From: Cubamyces lactineus
Taxonomy: Eukaryota > Basidiomycota > Agaricomycetes > Polyporales > Polyporaceae
Assembly (NCBI GenBank): GCA_022376465.1
Contig: JACDTU010000001.1
Coordinates: 1,736,001-1,800,000, forward strand
Length of the DNA stretch: 64,000 bases
Direction: 5' to 3'
The notes beneath the pieces were generated by a model. It was given only the letters and a program-made list of their open reading frames with translations. It was not told where the DNA came from and ran no database searches. This document shows, piece after piece, positions 1-11,210 of this stretch. Both the position numbers and the translations under genes were made by a program. How positions within the stretch are numbered: the first letter of the stretch is position 1; every line of letters begins with the position of its first letter.

Positions 1-2080
1 GGCTCACGCATGTATCTCTTGGCGATAGCGGGATGCGCCGGAGGCTGGACACCAGGCTCGGTACCCAAGTGAGTTGGATAGTGTAGTCTAGTGGCAGTCA
101 TTACAATCTCCTGACCCTGTTAACCACAACAGTAATCATGCTATACAGTAATATTCACTATCGCATGGTAGGAGTACTAGTCACCGTACGATCTACATCG
201 ACGTGGCGGATATGGCGGCTTTGGGGATATGCCTGTCCTCATCCCTCCGTTCACTTTTCAGGAACAAGGCAGGCAGTGTGCTTCGCAGGGACAACCCGGA
301 ACCCACCACACCCTACGAGCCCTTCCGTTGCGACACGGTCCTCTCCCGGGTGCTGCGCTAGCGACCCGGCCTAGACGATCGCTCATTTTGTCAGGTATAG
401 CGTATAACTTGGACACGGGCTAATCCGACCCCCGCATGGCCCGCGTCTCACTGCGGCTTGGATCTTGGAGCTTCGCGGGGCAAACCGCGATCTCCGCTGT
501 AGATTGGGTGGGTTCCTCCGTTCTGGAACAGGGCAGCCTCATCTACAGAAGCAAGATACAACGGTGACGATTCTCCGGTAGGTCCTATATGTCACAGTAT
601 TGTAGTGCCCGGACCTTCCGCCGCTTGTGTATCTCATATTGTGACCTCCTCGCACATTCGGACGTTCCAAGGGTCACATTATACAGTTAATTGAATTGTC
701 AATCGCCATCATAGCCGTGAGCTTGCCACAGCCTCGGTCTGGTTTCCGCACACTGGTAAGCTGTTATTCGATATCCTCGTCTGTCATCCCTGACATAGCT
801 CCGTTGACCTAGACGGTAGCCATTGGTGGCCGGGCTGTTGCGGATATCATCACCTCCGCATTTTCGTCTTCACCGAGGACGGGAAAAACTGCGAGGAATA
901 CAAGCGAGATACATGGATTTGTTTGCAAATCAACAAGCGAACTAACCCGTCGAGCATCGTGCAATATCTGCAATACTTGACGCATGTGACATTCTATTCC
1001 TCCTCGTTTGGTCAACTTGTGCTACTCAGCAACGGGAATAACCTTCTTCTCTTGTGGCGCCGATGAGAGAGCCCCAGAACAGCATAGGTAGAGCTCTAGC
1101 CCTGGTACGGTCACGATAACTGACTTGAACTATGCATCAACAGCTTACATCAACTGGTACCCATCGCCCAGGTAGGTTGCCTTTGTTGGCCCGTCTTAAT
1201 ATAGGACTGCTCACGGTTATACATAGTGCATACGCTTCACCGGTTACCGGTTGACCAATTCCCTTCATCATATGGAAGACAATGCGACGACTAGGTGGGT
1301 AAATTATCTACGCACTAAACTTCCCTGGACCCTCTTCGAAGGTATATCTTCGTGTGACTGATGATATCCTATCGGGCCGATCATGTCGCGGCCTCGAAGG
1401 TACTATGCTGCGTTGCATGCGGTTCCCTCGTAGATGTAGCGCTGTGCCGAGAGAGGGCCGCGGAGAAGGTCCACAATGATTGTCACACCCGTTCGGTTCA
1501 TCGGACAAATTTAGGATGGTATGTCCCCGTGGCTACTCCAGAGTGGGTCCTGACGCTGCTCACTGAAGACTACGGTGCCGTCTTGGTCATTGCAATCTGA
1601 CCCATAGGCGCGATTGTTGCGCGATTATGGGACGCTCAAGCTCGGTGGCGTTCGCTCGCACAAGTCAATCTGACTGCCTCCACGACCCGCTGCACCGTGT
1701 GTCCTGAACGCGCTTCAACGTCATCAGTGACCGTACCGTCGGCGATGTGATCATGACAACCATCGTGTTGGGCCATTGGGTCGGGCCAAGAACGGCATCT
1801 CGCGAAATCGCGGCCGCGCAACCTTCCTGGGGTCTCTTCTCGCTTGTACTCGTTCACGGCCTCTGATGGATGAAACTTGTCACGCTGCACACTACGCCAT
1901 CCGGTCTTGTGTTGTGGTCTGCTGCTGTCAACCGACCGACCCTTCGCGATGCACCTCTCCCGACGTGGCGCCTGTCCGTTTTCTCCCGCTGCATTGAGTC
2001 GCTCACGGCTTACCTTGTGATGCCCGAATCTTCTGACATCTTGGTCTTTGGATGTGCCGCTCTTAACGAGCTGGTTGGGG
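1..2080. other. Gene-poor left end
   Basis: I see no supportable gene here. Open frames are short (under about 85 codons), lack splice-coherent partners and have no recognisable motif on either strand. The last few hundred bases are the upstream region of the oxalate decarboxylase gene. A gene whose exons lie mostly beyond the left window edge cannot be excluded. Confidence 0.6.
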
Positions 2081-2083
2081 CTG

Positions 2084-2090
2084 TATAAAA
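2084..2090 (+). promoter_or_regulatory. TATA box of the oxalate decarboxylase gene
   Basis: TATAAAA lies 67 bp before the start codon at 2157 and is followed by a GC-rich stretch. The distance fits a short 5' UTR. Assigned by motif and position only. Confidence 0.6.
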
Positions 2091-2156
2091 GGGCGCACGT
2101 CGAGAGCCAGGAAGACCAGCTCGCTCAGCTCCTCTGCACCAGGTCAACAACGCACA

Positions 2157-4590
2157 ATGCTCACCTTCACCAAGGCTATCTTCTGCGCGGTCGTCCTCGC
2201 CAAGTACTCGGTCGCTGCACCAGCAGTCGCGTCTGCGGCATCTGCGAGCTCTCTTGCTTCGACGGCGTTTGCGTCGGCCAGCTCTGCTGTGTCGAGCGCA
2301 TTTGCTTCAGCAAGCTCTGCAGCTTCCGCCTCGGCGAGCTCCGCAGCCTCCGCTTCGGCGAGCGCGGTCGCATCGAGCGCATCAAGTGCTCTTGCGCACT
2401 CAGGTAGCACTGCCCCGTCGTCGACGTCTTCTGCCCCGCCGGCCTCGGAGACTGTCCCATTCGCCAGTGACGACCCGAACGGGCCCCTGTGGTCTGAGGA
2501 CTCGACCTCTGACCCTGAGGCCATACGCGACACGCTCGGCGCAACAATCATCGGACCCCAGAACGTTCCGATCGCCCTGCAGAACCCAGACCTGCTTGCG
2601 CCTCCGACTACGGATGAGGGCAGCGTGTACGTTGAATGTCTCGCTGTAGACGACCTAAGGCCTACCTGTTGACATATTTTATTTTGACAGTCAGAACGCA
2701 AAGTGGCCGTTCGCACTCAGCCACAACCGCCTTCAGACCGGCGGGTGGGCGCGTCAGCAGAACGGTGAGCATCGGTGATGTCGTAATCGCATTGTACTAA
2801 CTGGGATTGCAGTGGACGTGATGCCCATCGCGCAGTGTAAGTATAGGCGCACGTCATCTAGATTCCTTCGGTTTTCTGATTATCCTTGCAGCTATGGCTG
2901 GTGTCAACATGAGGCTCGAGCCGGGTGCAGTCCGGTGAGCTCTGCGCGCGCACTACGTCCACGTGCCACATACTGATATCATCTCTTCCTGTTCAGCGAG
3001 CTGCATTGGCACAAGACGGCGGAGGTAGGAGACAAATCCTCATGGGCCTTGCACGAATGATTGATCTGTCGTCTTCTAGTGGTCCTACGTTATCAAGGTT
3101 CGAAGCCACCACAACTCAAAGTGCGACCGCCAGCGGTACTGATGATGTGCCTTACAGGGGTCCGTTCAGGTGACATCCATTAACAGCGATGGTCAGAACT
3201 ACCTCGGCACTGCGGTGAGCATTCGCCCGTTCTTCGCAATCTCTCTGTAGCTTCGCTCACACATCACCTGAACACGAAGTCCGCGGGCGACCTCTGGTAC
3301 TTCCCGCCTGGCGTCCCGCATTCGCTCCAGGCGACCGACGATGACCCAGATGGGACGGAATTCCTTCTTGTGAGGCTTCTCCTTCTCCCTCGACGCGGGA
3401 GCTTTCTCGCTGATCGTGGAATCCCAGGTGTTCAACGACGGCGCATTCAGCGAAGATTCCACCTTCTTGGTGCGCAACCTATTCTTAGCGCGCGTGTGCG
3501 ACACGCGCGCGATGCAAGTGCCTGTTGCTCATGTGATGGCAGCTCACGGATTGGCTCGCGCACGTCCCGAAGGAGGTGCTCGCGAAGAACTTCAAGACGA
3601 ACATCTCCGCCTTCGACCACATCCCCTCCCGACAGCTCTACATTTTCCCTGCGGGTACGTGTTTTGTCTCAGGCGCGCTCCGCGCGCGGCAGAGATGTCT
3701 GTCGCGCTTCTCAGGAACGCACACTCACGTAAATGCATGCGCAGCTCCCCCGCCTGACAATGCGAAGGCCGTTTCTGACCCGCAGGGCGAGGTCCCGAGC
3801 CCGTTTGTCTACCACCTTTCCCAGGTGAAGGCGACGCAGCTCGATGGCGGCTCGGTCAAGGTCGTAGACTCCACCACTTTCCCCGTTTCCCAGGCCATCG
3901 CCGTTGCTGAAGTCACCGTTGAGCCCGGCGCGATGAGGTACGTGACCCGCAGACATATCCGCACAGCCGGAAGCATGCTCACCTGAACGCTATGGTCCTT
4001 CGTAGGGAGCTTCACGTGAGTGATCATGCCATAAGATTTGGGGCCGACGATAGGATACTAACCGGCTGCGCAGTGGCACCCGACCCAAGACGAGTGGACT
4101 TACTACCTGTGCGCACCTTTCTTCCGGCACGGCAGAGCTTGGGCTAATTCTGTTTTCCATCGATAGCGAGGGTGACGGTCGCGTAACACTCTTCGCCGCC
4201 CAGAGCAACGCTCGGACCTTCAACTACAATGTACGTCCCTGAGCGGCGCTCCGCTGCTGCGTCGATTGTGATCACTGACTTCGCCTTAGGCTGGAGACGT
4301 CGGATTCGTCCCTGCGTCCTTCGGGCACTACGTCGAGAACATCGGGAACACCACTCTGCGCTACCTCGAGATCTTTGCCACCGACCGCTACCAGGACATC
4401 AGCTTGAACCAGGTGCGTACTGACCTCTTCCCGATACCCTACTGCAATGCAGCGGACGCTGAGACGTTGTGGCTCATACCAGTGGCTCGCGCTTACTCCG
4501 CCCGAGCTCGTCAAGGCGCACTTGGACCTTGACGACGACACCATCGCGCACCTCAGCAAGACAAAGTACACGGTCGTCGGCCCTTCCTAA
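2157..4590 (+). CDS. Secreted oxalate decarboxylase (bicupin), 16 exons
   Basis: Predicted Mn-dependent bicupin that decarboxylates oxalate to formate and CO2, acting outside the cell or in the wall. Exons: 2157-2626, 2691-2764, 2813-2836, 2892-2934, 2997-3024, 3080-3097, 3158-3214, 3280-3369, 3428-3469, 3543-3654, 3745-3937, 4006-4015, 4074-4108, 4167-4230, 4290-4412, 4483-4590; the model closes at 496 aa. A signal peptide of about 20 residues is followed by an unusual Ala/Ser-rich stretch (about residues 22-80). Cupin 1 carries HWHKTAEW (His207, His209, Glu213) and GVPHS (His252). Cupin 2 carries ELHWHPTQDEW (His387, His389, Glu394) and FGHYVEN (His433), so both metal sites look complete. 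Exon 12 is only 10 nt and encodes the first His of the second site. The start codon follows a TATA box. Family assignment is firm; the choice between decarboxylase and a related bicupin is less so. Confidence 0.93.
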
Positions 4591-6811
4591 GCCGGTAAAC
4601 TGGTTGCTTTGCTCGAACGTTTCGGACAGTATCTTGATTATCGGTTTTGCTCACATCTCTATGCTCGCACCCGGTTTCGGATGAAAAGTGTCCGTGTCAG
4701 ACTCCATAACACAGATATACGTTTGTGCACGAGTATTGACTACTTACGGCTTTCACTTTGTTGCTACCTATGAACGAACGAATGAAATGAATCCCCTATT
4801 GTTCCCCATACGATTTTCACTACTCTGGAGCTTGAGTTCGCACATTCGGGGGAAGTATGGCCGCGCAAGTAGCTCTTGGTGGACACCCACGAAACAAGCT
4901 AGATACGACCCATCTGGTACCCGACGCGTCCAGCAGCTGCTGAGCAGCCTTCTTCTGCCCAAGCAAACCTCAACCGTATCCGACACCTGGGCGCCGCAGC
5001 CGGCGAGAGCGTCGTAGCACGCACACCGCGACATCGACCGACATCCGCTAGCCCCTCTCAGCCTGCCCGCGCTCGGGGGTTTAAGGAGCGGTCCGTAGCC
5101 TGCGAACATCTCCGCGTCGAGCAATCGTGCGTTCCCTTGCAGCTCTCTGGGCTGGCGAACCCGCGACCCTGAGGCGGCACGAAGCTGAACGGTCTTGCTA
5201 GGGCTGCTCGCACGACTTCGCGGGACCGTCCCACGACGAACCTACACCGACACATGGGCGGGGCTTGGCGTCGTGACCCGCAGCATCGTGGTCGGACTGG
5301 GGGATATTTCAAACCGGGCTCGAGGAGTGGAAGAGAAGTCGTCAGAGTCGGTCCCGCACCTGAGGCTTATCCGAAGCCCGTTCGTTGGCGTGTTTACCGC
5401 TGTACGCGGATCTTGAGCCTGGTATGGGATGCGTGAGCCTTGAATGAGCGTCGCTGCGAAGGGTCCTTGTGCATCCTCTTGCGGATGAAGGTACACATGG
5501 TGACCGTGGCGTCGTAGAGGCGTTACACCTCGTGGGGCATCAGGCTGCGGAGGAGCGCACAAGCCTCACAAGCCTCACCCAGCGGCGGCCCGTTCATTGT
5601 AATCAGACGCGAACCCCACACTGCGATCTTGCCCTGAGGACCCAAGGGTAAGGAGTCGTGTGTGTGCGTACACAACATAGCGTATCGTGACACTCGATCT
5701 CGCACACAGGGGGGAACAACGGCTCGGGTTCGGGCTATTGAGATGGTGATGGTGGTGGTGATGGCCGCCTCGGTGCCAGGACGGTCGGGGTCGCGGCAGT
5801 AGGCACGGCAGAAGTCGGGTGTACGATCAGGCTCGCGGATGTGGCGGAAGGGTGATGTCGGTGAGGGAGGGAACTGGGTGCGGGCGGTGCGGGGGTAGTG
5901 CGGCGTTAGAAAGAACGGGCGAGCGATATAGGTAGTTTCCCTAGAGAGTAACGTGGATTCCACTTTTCAGTATATCAGAGCGCAGATGTGTATACTAACG
6001 AGTAGTTCGTATGTCCAGAGTGTGTGTTATTCGCTGCGAAGGTATGAGACAAGTTCATAGAGGATGGCTTTGAACATCGGCCCACAGCGACGGAGTCAGT
6101 CCCCGAGAGGCTTGGCACGGTTCCATCTTGAGAACGTGACCGCCTTTAGAAGATATGTTCGTTAGCCCATTCAATACCCAGCAGACTCAGACTCAGCGAG
6201 CACCGAGGCCAGCCCAGAAGGACGCTTCGAATTCGCCCGCCGGCGGACTGCAAACATGGCTGGAAGTTAGCGTTGGCGGATGCGAAAGACGTTCGGTACC
6301 GCGTGCTCTGCCCCGGTGAGGATCTCAGGTCGAGATCATCGCAGAGCAGATCTTGAACACTGAATGCATATGTGCCGTCGGTACCGCGGCGGGAGAAGTC
6401 TGCGGGAGTAGATCTCGAGGGCGGGTGAGGTCCACCAAGGCGGATGTCAACGGCTCTGCGACTGCGTGAATATACTCTTCCGCGGCCGTCGCTATCTTCA
6501 TCTTCATCTGTGTACCTCATTAACCGACAACTCTCCGCCGGCGGTCAGTAGGGAACATACCGTGTAGATCCATTTTGTGCGATTCATCTTCACCAGGATC
6601 GGGGATAGAGCGGATGTAAGTGCAAGTCGGGGTCGGTCGGGGTCGACCGCTCTGCGAGGTTTGTTCCCGAGCTGAAATTTCGGCAGAACGAGGTAGACAG
6701 GTACGGACGTGTGGATGGTGAGTTAGCCAGGTGTACCTTGCTCTTGGCATTCCCTCGCGGGAGACCACGGCTGCTATCCTCGCTATCTCCTCAGCACTCT
6801 CGATCTTCTCG
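4591..6811. other. Intergenic, no gene seen
   Basis: No open frame here shows a recognisable domain or splice-coherent exon chain. The longest frame (5523-5963, minus, 146 codons) is rich in Arg, Pro and Thr with no motif and I do not call it. A GGT/GAT-rich simple stretch lies near 5742-5765. Confidence 0.55.
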
Positions 6812-7535
6812 GGTCCGCATCTGGGATGTTCAGCATCCTGATACTTGAGAAGGTCCCCTCGTCACCCATATCTGGGAAGGCATCTTGTGGGAGGCTCGGG
6901 GCCGATCCGGTCAAAAGCAGTGTAATGCCCTACTTCCATGATATGAGTCCGCTTACGCTACCATATTGGTTGACAACATGCTTTTACCCGTCCATGTATC
7001 ATTCATTGAGGGGTATCGACGAAGTTGGATCCGCTTGAACCGCAGAAGACGACGGGTACAGTGCAGGCCTGGCAGGGATCGATCGTCGTTACTACGCACG
7101 AAATCTTCGTCCCAGTGTGGGTGCATCTATGTACGGCAGAGGCGTTGTCGGGCGGTGCCCGCGTGTCCAGGGCTTGGTCCGCATTCTGCGTGAAGCATCG
7201 TCTGCCAGGCTCGGGTCGATCTGGTCTACACCCATGTGAAAGGTCCTATGTCCAGTATACGAGTCCGTTATATGCCACCACATCGGTCGATGAGACTTTA
7301 CCCGCTCATGAATCATCTGGTGTGAGTATTGGTCCCTGTACTTCGCTTCAAAGCGCGGGGAATCGACGAGCCCTGGATCCACTTGTTGAACCGCAGGCGA
7401 CGACGTCGGGGCAGCGCAAGTCGATCGATCGTCGTTACTCTGTTGACGTCTCCGCACGAGATCCTCTTCACGCACGTCCTGGCGATTTCGTCCTCGTGCG
7501 AATGCTTCGGTGTGCGACTATGGCCTGTTGATTAT
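6812..7535. repeat. Diverged tandem duplication, two copies of about 360 bp
   Basis: Copy A is about 6812-7174 and copy B about 7175-7535. Shared blocks in the same order include a TCCGCAT...AGCATC block near each start, GAGTCCG-T-A in the middle, then ATCGACGA...TGGATCC near 7015 and 7365, GAACCGCAG-GACGACG, and ATCGATCGTCGTTACT near 7078 and 7424. The copies differ by many substitutions and indels, and neither keeps a convincing open frame, so this looks like an old noncoding duplication. Boundaries were set by eye. Confidence 0.7.
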
Positions 7536-8244
7536 TGAGAACTCGGTAAAACATGAGAAGTACGCACAATGCAGACAGCGGCGGAAGGCGGACTGGGAGA
7601 GCGGAATGTGGCGGAACGAGAAGCCAGACGGTCAAGATCTCGAGGACGGGTCCGCTTCCGCTTCAGGGCTCCCCCTCTCGCTTCTTCGAGGCATCAGTAA
7701 CCACCCCTTCGCAGACGACATAGCCAGACTATTTCGTCGAAGGAGACATACACTGGGGCACATCGCACCCAAACGGAGGATTCCCGCAAGTGCGCGACAA
7801 ACGGGCCACCGCGACGGAACCCAAGCCCTACCATTCCCATATCCGGCCAGCCCGCCATTCGAGAATCGAACGTCCGAATCGAACGTCGGGCACCGCCCCA
7901 CCGCACCGCACAGTGCGCGGAGCTCGAGAGTCGGGACCGAGGGGTGACCGCTAGCTAGCATCTGATTGGCTCGAGGCGGATGGGATATTGGGGACTGGAT
8001 GGGGCCGCAGATCGAAGTCGGCCGGCCGGCGGGTGGGGGCGGATGAGGGCGGGGGATCTGTCTTTATCCGCTTCGAGCCCAGGCTGAATGCTGAGCGCTG
8101 AGCGCTGGGCGCCGATGTGGGTCGCCGGGCGAGGCAGGGGGGCCGTCAGGTCGTTCACGGCCCATAGTTGAAGGACGGCGCGTTCGAATCCTTGGAGACC
8201 CAGACGGACCAGAGGGAGATGCGACTCGCACCCCACGCCTTAGG
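7536..8244. other. Intergenic, no gene seen
   Basis: Short open frames occur on both strands with no motif or splice-coherent structure. The stretch ends at the 8-bp direct repeat that flanks the hAT-like element. Confidence 0.5.
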
Positions 8245-8252
8245 GGGCACGC

Positions 8253-8964
8253 AGGACCCCTGATTATAGTAGGTGAACCCACATCACTCCGGCCAAAATC
8301 TGGCCCAAAATGTCTGCAGAAAATTGGCCATTTTGGCGGTTAAATGTCCGAAAAAAATCTAGGTTTGGCCGCCTTCGGCGGCCGTTTGTCCGCACATTTG
8401 ATGTGAGTTCAAAATGGCAGTAAAATGTCCGTACCATGTGAAGTAGGTTGCGTTTGCCGCAAACTTTGTATGGAACGCGTAGGCTGGACAGCTTGGAATA
8501 GCGGGAAATGCACGCTACATAGAACCAGCTGTCGTACCCCAAGCCTAACCATCGAAACCTTCGGCCTACCGTATATCTCGCTGTGGGCGCCTAATATATA
8601 ATGCTATGACGCCCTAATAATAGCTGTAGTAGTCGCCTTTGCAGGTGATACAGACTGGACGTAATGCATTACTTAGGTAGAAACAGATTCTAAGTAGACT
8701 ACATTATATGAGAGTTCAAGCGCTCACACATGTATAGACTCAGGAGTATGCTGGCTTGGCCGAGCGCCTCTGGGCTCCGAGAATTTGTCCGGTTATGTGA
8801 CATAGGTATGGCCGCGCCTTACGCGATTTTGTCCGGCATTTGACAGTGGGTTGGGGGCCAATTTTGGCCTGTTTTGTCCGAAAAAAATGTAGCTTGGCCC
8901 CCCTCCGGGGGACCAAATTTGTCCGAATTGTGATATGGCTGGGCCTACTATTATCGGGGGTCCT
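8253..8964. mobile_element. Non-autonomous hAT-like DNA element (MITE-like), 712 bp
   Basis: The two ends are inverted copies. The left end reads AGGACCCCTGATTATAGTAGG, and the right end read on the opposite strand differs at only two of these 21 positions plus looser similarity further in. Immediately outside lie perfect 8-bp direct repeats GGGCACGC at 8245-8252 and 8965-8972, which is the target duplication length known for hAT transposons. The interior holds no transposase frame. It has seven TGTCCG motifs clustered towards the ends (near 8346, 8387, 8425, 8779, 8829, 8872, 8920), some beside short GC-rich hairpins, as expected of subterminal transposase-binding repeats. hAT assignment rests on the 8-bp duplication; the terminal sequence alone is not diagnostic. 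Confidence 0.75.
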
Positions 8965-8972
8965 GGGCACGC

Positions 8973-10103
8973 TCCATGCACAGCGCCGCGTGTGAGGATT
9001 TAAAGCAACAACACGGAACCACGGTATCCAGGCGGGCGCGCACTGCGCCGGCGTAAGGATGCACCTGGCGGCGCGGTCAGCGCTTCGAAGCGCTCTTGGG
9101 ACAACGAGGCTCGATTCCTGGCGGTCGTGACGCGTCGACGCCTGCCATCGCACCATACAACCAGTATGGCGTACACAGATCTAAAGTCATTCGAACGAAT
9201 GCGTGCTACGATGTTCTGCTTCCTGTTGCTGAGTGAGCCAGAGGAGAGTACGTGACTGGTGCAGGCGCGCCGACGACACTCACCTGGGAATGAGCAATAA
9301 GTGACCGACAGCGTCGTCGTGCACAGCGTACTCCATCGCAGTCCGATCGTTCCTAAGGTGTGGAGTATATTCTCCTAGCGGCGAGCGCCTGAACCTTTCA
9401 AGACTCAAATCTCCACGACCCGCTCGAACGTGCTCGACGACCGCGCCCGGCACGTTCGGTCTCTACCCATCCGCCGTAGCGTTGGGGTCGGACTGTTTCG
9501 AAAGTGGCACGGCGTCGAATCGGCGGCGGGTGCGCTCGTTCCAAGTTGCCAGAACGTTTACCGGCCACACTGGCACCTTGCTCGAAGGCCTCGGCCCCCT
9601 GCCTCGCGAAATTGGCGGAAAACTGGAGAAATGGCCGCAAGCGCGCGCCGTGAGCCAAATTCATGCAGCAGCTGCCCATCCGGTCCAATGGGAGATCGCC
9701 GTTTGCTGATGTCAGCTACTCCAGGCGTCCAGCGGAGAGGAGAACGGCAGCTGGGGGGAGCGTGGGGTACATGTCCATATAAGGTCTGGCTCGACGCTAC
9801 CCGCCGGCTCCTCTGTTCTCAGCTCGGGTCCCTCTCCCTCCTCCCCTCAGTCGACTCCTCGACGACGGTCAACAACATCGTTGACGGCGGCAGCGACGGC
9901 GACGACCACGCTCAGCTGGAACGGCCACCCTCGTCGGGTCTCGAGTCTTGAGCCTCGACTGCCTCTCTGACTGCTGCTGCTGCTGCTGCTGCTATCCCCA
10001 CACGCGCGCTCAGGCTTTCTCTCCAGATCGGCAGGCCTACAGCCAAAAGTCTATCTGTCTACTCCCTTGGCTACACCCTGCAAGTGCAAAGCGCGAGGTG
10101 CCC
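8973..10103. other. Upstream region of the 10.1-kb gene
   Basis: No gene is supported here. CATATAAG near 9777 could be a TATA element for the downstream gene, which would give a leader of roughly 290 bases. The leader region includes a CTG triplet run. Confidence 0.45.
9971..9993 (+). repeat. CTG triplet microsatellite
   Basis: Seven and two-thirds uninterrupted CTG units in the likely 5' leader of the following gene. It would read as poly-Cys only if translation began at the TTG at 9948, which I do not accept. Confidence 0.8.
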
Positions 10104-11210
10104 ATGCCGACCGTCCCGTCCCAATGTGTGCCCGTCGACTCGTACTCGTCGCTCTCTGAGGCGGCCATCTTCGGCGTTGGCGCCGATGAGCGTGTTGCAG
10201 GCCCCACGCCTGACCCTGATACGGACGATGTGGTATTGGTGCCAGTAGAGCAGGGGAACGCGGTATCGCAGGTACGTGCCTCATTGCTAAAGTCCCTTCA
10301 ATCGTACTAAACGTAGACATTGCAGGAGCTCCCTGAGAATGCGCCTCCTCGGTCGTCCGTGAAGCCAGGCCGGATTGATCTGGGCAACCTGCACCTGCAC
10401 TCGCCCTCGTCGATTGTGGGGACGCCTTTCGACATCTCGCCGCGTTTCGAATACCCGTTCCCGCCGACGACCTGCTCGCCCCCTTTCCCCTCGTTCTTCG
10501 AGTTCGACCCGCTGATGTCCTCGTTCCCGTACCCCGCGCTGTCTGGGTCGTACTCATCCGCCCCGCCTGTCGTGTCCCCTGTGTCGATGCCTAGCTACCC
10601 GCTTCCGCCGATCGCTGTCGGTTTGTCTGGCAGGACGCGGGCGGAGACGCGCATGTTCTCACCGACGCACCCCCGACTTCAGCCTCGCGACCCGCCCGTG
10701 CCCCCTAGCCTCGCCAAGAAACGGCGGCTGCACCACAACCAGACTAGCGCAACCGACGTTGCCCCTCCGTTGGCCAAGGCAGGCCCGGCCGTCTTCCGTC
10801 CGCGTGCGGGCAGTCTGAGCAGCATCCCGGAGCAACTGCAGCGACTTGCGAGGGCGGGGGGAGGGGAGGACCGGGGCCGGGGAGCAGAGCCGGCGGTGGA
10901 TCGGTGCCAAGGAGAGAAGGACCGGTCGCAATCGCTGGACGTGCGGCGGCGGAGGATTCCATTGGAACGACACCCGAGCGACGTCACCGTCGTCGATCAG
11001 CTCGACAGCGGCGCCAAGCACCCGCTCTCCCACGCGTCCTCGTCCAAAACACTCGTCAACCTCGTCCACAACGCAGACCCGCCCTCGCCGTCGCCCGTCT
11101 CGTCCCCACGCTCCTCTCTCGCCACCCCTCGAGACTCCCCCGCCATCCCACTCCCTGCATCTCCGCCCCCTTCCGTGCCATCCTCGTTGGATTCGCCGCG
11201 TTCATCATGA
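10104..11210 (+). CDS. Pro/Ser-rich protein of unknown function, 2 exons
   Basis: I do not recognise this protein. Exons 10104-10271 and 10326-11210 close at 351 aa. The intron has a GTACGT donor, an ACTAAAC branch-like site and a TTGCAG acceptor. Residues about 57-180 are rich in Pro, Ser, Tyr and Phe. A basic patch KKRRLHH (about residues 192-198) could be a nuclear localisation signal. The C-terminal third is Ser/Pro/Arg-rich with several SP and SPR sites typical of phosphorylated disordered proteins. I see no signal peptide, membrane segment or enzyme motif. A nuclear regulatory role is only a guess. The ATG at 10104 is chosen because the upstream in-frame frame opens at TTG. Confidence 0.65.

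Noticed and set aside
8160..8210. Possible tRNA (GTTCGAATCC box)
   Set aside because: No A-box at the right distance and no cloverleaf can be folded around it.
9948..10103. N-terminal extension with seven Cys residues on the 10.1-kb gene
   Set aside because: The frame opens at TTG, not ATG; the poly-Cys comes from a CTG repeat in the leader. ATG 10104 is used.
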